In this document: in pieces, positions 61,060 through 64,000 of the stretch
Layout: every line of letters begins with the position of its first letter
Numbering within the stretch: the first letter of the stretch is position 1
Source of the DNA: Warburgia ugandensis
Lineage: Eukaryota > Streptophyta > Magnoliopsida > Canellales > Canellaceae
Length of the DNA stretch: 64,000 nt
NCBI GenBank assembly: GCA_035236585.1
Contig: CP141133.1
Location: forward strand, 46,331,729 to 46,395,728
Direction: 5' to 3'
Position numbers and translations under genes: made by a program
Notes under the pieces: model-generated
What the model was told of the DNA's origin: nothing
Seen by the model: only the letters and a program-made list of their open reading frames with translations
Database searches by the model: none

Positions 61060-62631
61060 CCTAAACATGGAGTTTAAAAAACGTGGAGTTTAAAAAAATA
61101 TTTAATTGTCTAAAAATTAAAAGAAATGACAAAAATTAAATAACAATGAATTGTAAACTCAAATATATTTAAACATTGAAAATTATAGAAATCCAAGTTC
61201 AAAAAGAATGAAAATTAACTAATAAACAATTAAAATTACTTCCCTAGCTTGACTATGACAAATATCTCCAATTTTAATATCATCAAAGCTGATCAACCTT
61301 TATCAATCTCTCACTAATGCTTCTAATTAAGGATCCAACATCTGAATTAAATAGATTCCCCAAAATTTTTATGATTTGGGCTAAAGGATTTTGGGTTTTA
61401 GACAACTTAGATTGAATCCTTGGATTTTAGATTGAAGATCATAATTACTCAATAAGCTAAGAGATGTTCTAAGAAGAAAATCTAAAGATTAATTGAAAAT
61501 TTGATGTGAAAAAGATCAAGAAATAAAGAAATCTTGTTTATTAAAGCTAGACCGTTGATTGGTTAAGTTTCAATTAAACAGGATTTGAATAACTCAATTC
61601 TTTGATTAAGTTGAGAATAACATAGAACTTGGATAGGTAGAATAGGGATAAGACAAAATGGGAATAAGATTAGAAAAGGATGAAAATGGAATTTTAATTA
61701 TTATCTAAAAGGAAAAACTTGAATTTTCTACTTTTTTTATTTTAAACGAAAATAGAAGAATTGCTGGAGGAGGAAGATGACAGAGTAGAGGAGATGGAGA
61801 AGAAGGGATTTGGAGGAAAAATCTGGTTTTATTCAACACAATGGATTACAAAAAGAGGTAAGAATTTTGGGGGAAAACGATGGTAAATTGCTGGATAAAG
61901 AAAATGACGGATGACTGATAAAACCGGTGATGAAAAGAAATAGAAGATGGTAGTGAATAGGGGAAACTGATTGTGCATAAGGGCTAAAAACAATGATTGA
62001 AAAGAGGAAACTGAATGGGTTGATGAAAATAGAGGGAGAAAACAGAATAAATATGGAACAATGATTAACTGGAAATAGAGGCAAAGGATGACGAAAGATG
62101 TCAGTGATAGAATTTGAACTTTAGTTCAGGTCTTTAGTGCAGAGAGTAACTAGTGAAGGTGGTTGGATCTCCTGCCTAACTCATCCTCCTAATTTTGTTT
62201 TACCCCACTTTCCTTCTTTATATGTTAGGCAATGCCTTCCTCTTTGGGTGTCTTCTTTTCATGGGTTTCTTATTCTTTCCAATTAGAAATTATTCCCCCT
62301 TGCCTTTTGAGTGATCTGGTTCATTGATTTGATCCTAACCATTCAATGCTCTTTAGGATGATCTGGTACTGTAAAATTTTGATCTAAGCTATCCAAGCCA
62401 CAATCTAGTTGATCTGCAAAACACAAGACCAAATTAGAATCATCTAAATTGTACATTACACATTTGATTAGCTCTGATGATCATCTGTCTATTAAATTTT
62501 AAAAATCAATAGTAGGATGATCAATTAAAGCTAAAATTTATATTTTAACTAAAAATTACAAAATTGATAGGTTAGATGATCTCATTAAATGTTAAACAAG
62601 GGGTATTTTGACCAAAATTGAACACTTAACA
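61060..62631 (-). repeat. Element C 5' LTR
   Basis: Aligns with 52020-53773 plus 56276-56513 of the other LTR through long blocks such as ATAAATATGGAACAATGATT. Its inner boundary is not sharp; the two LTRs differ in length. Confidence 0.8.
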
Positions 62632-62942
62632 CTATCACTGGTTCTTTTAACATCTAAAATTTTATTATTTAATTTTTTATCCACCACTATTCCTACACCA
62701 TTTTTGTTATTATTCTTTCCTATGTACCAGAGCTCATACCCATCAATTTCTCTAGTTTTAGCCCCTTTCCACTTGGTTTCCTGGATACAAGCTATGTTGA
62801 CTCTCCTAGGTTTCATTTTATCTACTAACTTTAGACTCTTACCTATCAATGTCCCTATATTCCATGTGGCAGTATGAATCTTATGCTCTTGAGATAGCCT
62901 ATTTACCTATGCACTTCTTGACCCCTATGACATGAACTCATG

Positions 62943-63146
62943 TCTACTTTCCACTGTACTTGGGTTATGTTACAATGTATCACTTTTGAGGGGATGCTCT
63001 ACCAGCCCTTGCCCATTTTCCACTACACCCAGGATCTGATATAATGCATTGCTTTTGGGGAAAGTCCCTAGCATCCTTTGCCCATTTCTCACTGCACCCG
63101 GGATCCGATGCCATACATCGCTTATGGGGGATGCCCTAGCTTGAGG
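62943..63146 (-). repeat. Three 69-bp tandem repeats at the 5' end of the RTE LINE
   Basis: Three imperfect units starting near 62943, 63012 and 63081, each with a CCC(A/T)TTT(C)CAC core, an ACCC.GGATC.GAT block, an ATGCATTGCTTTTGGGG-like block and a GATGC.CTA end. The exact 69-bp spacing of the CCCATTT anchor at 63012 and 63081 shows a tandem array. It lies upstream of the first endonuclease codons, where a LINE promoter would be. Confidence 0.8.
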
Positions 63147-63202
63147 GGATGTTAGTGATTGATTCATGTCATGGGGGTAAACCCTTCCTTGTTTTCTCTT
63201 GC

Positions 63203-64000
63203 ATGGTAAACCCTTTATCTCTTCCTCTTATCTTCCCCAATGTTGGAAAACCCTCCTTTCCTTTTCCTCTTTGGCTTGCACACCCATCAGAGCAAACACA
63301 AGGCACAACCTCATCACCCAACTTCCAGTTGCGCTCTCTTCATGCCTTGTCTTTTCAGATTGGTTCCAAGTAGTGATTGAGGAGTGGCCCACCACTGGCC
63401 TTCTTCCTTCACTTCCCCTTTTTTTTCCTCTGGCAACTCACTGCATGCCCAACCCCCTTTTCTTCTTGCCTATTTTCTTCCTCTAGCAAGGTGACCAGAA
63501 AACCTTGAACCCCTTTCTTCCCTCATTTTTGTCCCTCATTGGATAGCCTTTGGTAATGACTATGCCAGCAATTAGCCACTACCACCCTCCCCACACTTCT
63601 CTCTCTTATTGAGTTAGCATGAGTGAGATCCATTACTAGCACCCACCCTTGCACTTTGACTTCTTCCTGTGCCCAATCCAGGAAGGCTCTGGCAAATCCA
63701 AGATAGCCATCATGATCAACCACTGATTATGATTAGACCATTGATCGGGAACTAGATCCTCTGATTTGTGATTGATCTAACCACCCATTCGATTTGAACC
63801 ATCCATTGTGATTCTCATGAAGGATAGATTAAGAATCATATTACAGATCTTTGATCCAAAGCATTTTTGAGATGATCTAGCTGATTTTAATCAATGACTG
63901 AGATCAATCAAGATATACAATATGAAATTGGATTCAAATAAACTATTCACCCCATTCAATTGACTTTTTAAGATCATATGACTAGATTTACCAATCGATT
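63203..64000 (+). repeat. Element D 3' LTR, right segment (continues off the window)
   Basis: Aligns with 42325-43165 of the 5' LTR, for example CTATCTCTTCCTC..CTTCCCC (42346) with TTATCTCTTCCTC..CTTCCCC (63220). The LTR is not complete at the right edge, so the site equivalent to the SINE at 43848 is not visible. Confidence 0.87.

Larger units (their letters stand above)
51934..62631 (-). mobile_element. Element C: gag-only LTR retrotransposon of the same family as A, hosting solo LTR S
   Basis: Minus-strand element inserted in the endonuclease region of the RTE LINE. The upstream LTR (in its own orientation) is about 61060-62631, and the downstream LTR 51934-56513, which includes the 2.5-kb solo LTR S. 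LTR ends read TGTTAAGTGTTCAA ... AATCAACA. A G-rich polypurine tract lies at 56514-56521. Flanks CCATA (51929-51933) and CTATC (62632-62636) are an imperfect 5-bp duplication. The interior (56514-61060) holds gag remnants and the same noncoding tract as A, with no pol. Gag is broken in several places. LTRs look about 90% alike, and the element is probably younger than A. Confidence 0.87.
49358..63202 (-). mobile_element. RTE-clade LINE, near full length, split by element C
   Basis: The two LINE parts are 62632-63202 (5' side) and 49358-51933 (3' side), about 3.15 kb in total, the usual full length for RTE. On the minus strand the endonuclease starts with NIACIQETKWKGAK and NGVGIVVDKKLNNK (62640-62849) and continues after the insertion with APQVGLKDIIKREFW and NVHVGKEKEGYDRVHGGYG (51602-51870). 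A linker (PEVKEALKNMKSRKVLGPDG near 50740) leads to reverse transcriptase with MVFIDLEKAYDRVPRK (50340-50390) and WCMLFANDV (about 50155-50180), and the C-terminal MRMLRWISGQIRKDRIRNEN segment (49680-49720). A GAT-rich tract at 49389-49408 marks the 3' end; the last 30 bases to 49358 are of unclear origin. Several frameshifts and stops break the frame. Confidence 0.9.
41791..64000 (+). mobile_element. Element D: Ty3/gypsy LTR retrotransposon, runs off the right edge, hosting a four-level nest
   Basis: LTRs start TGTAACAACC (3' copy at 48900) and carry conserved blocks such as ACCCCCATTATTTGTT. Parts: 5' LTR 41791-45384, interior 45385-48899, 3' LTR 48900-49357 continuing at 63203-64000 and beyond. 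The LTR segment at 63203-64000 aligns with 42325-43165 of the 5' LTR, which proves that 49358-63202 is inserted DNA. Same broad group as B (long LTRs, TGTRAYRACC start, tRNA-Met primer site, shared leader motifs near 34680-34890 and 45590-45790). Broken, with several breaks in gag and an incomplete pol. LTR identity about 85% by eye in one stretch. Confidence 0.85.

Overview
The window is nuclear DNA of a flowering plant with a repeat-rich genome. The evidence is one recognisable host gene with a plastid-type transit peptide and a plant splice donor, tRNA-derived SINEs of the plant Au type, plant L1 and RTE LINEs, and several Ty1/copia and Ty3/gypsy elements. Most of the sequence is AT-rich and poor in CpG. 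I cannot place the species.

Left part (1-5180). Exon 1 of a plastid D-3-phosphoglycerate dehydrogenase gene (serine biosynthesis) lies on the minus strand at 4107-4632 and ends in a clean GTAAGT donor. The rest of the gene runs off the left edge: intron 1 is at least 4.1 kb and carries Au SINE copies and an RTE LINE fragment. A less CpG-depleted 5' region with a G-box lies at 4633-5180.

Middle left (5180-21860). This is a graveyard of L1 LINE pieces that encode a C-terminal RNase H-like domain: minus strand 5190-5970, plus strand 7440-15110, minus strand 17560-18060. The plus-strand L1 is split by a Ty1/copia fossil (9270-14068) with a perfect 5-bp target duplication. There is also a 191-bp inverted-repeat MITE, a tRNA-derived SINE head, an Au SINE remnant and two microsatellites. 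About 7 kb of AT-rich DNA here holds nothing I recognise.

Right part (21860-64000). Two large Ty3/gypsy elements with about 4-kb LTRs stand almost side by side, B (21857-41660) and D (41791 to beyond the right edge). B carries a gag-only LTR element, A, inside its 5' LTR. D carries an Au SINE in its 5' LTR, and its 3' LTR holds a near full-length RTE LINE, which holds a second gag-only element, C, of the same family as A, which in turn holds a 2.5-kb solo LTR, S. The nesting gives a relative order of insertion: D, then RTE, then C, then S; and B, then A.

All LTR elements are broken fossils and none looks able to make a complete polyprotein. The most notable observations are the gag-only architecture shared by A and C, the 69-bp repeats at the 5' end of the RTE LINE, the four-level nest, and the hairpin-rich CpG-rich solo LTR.
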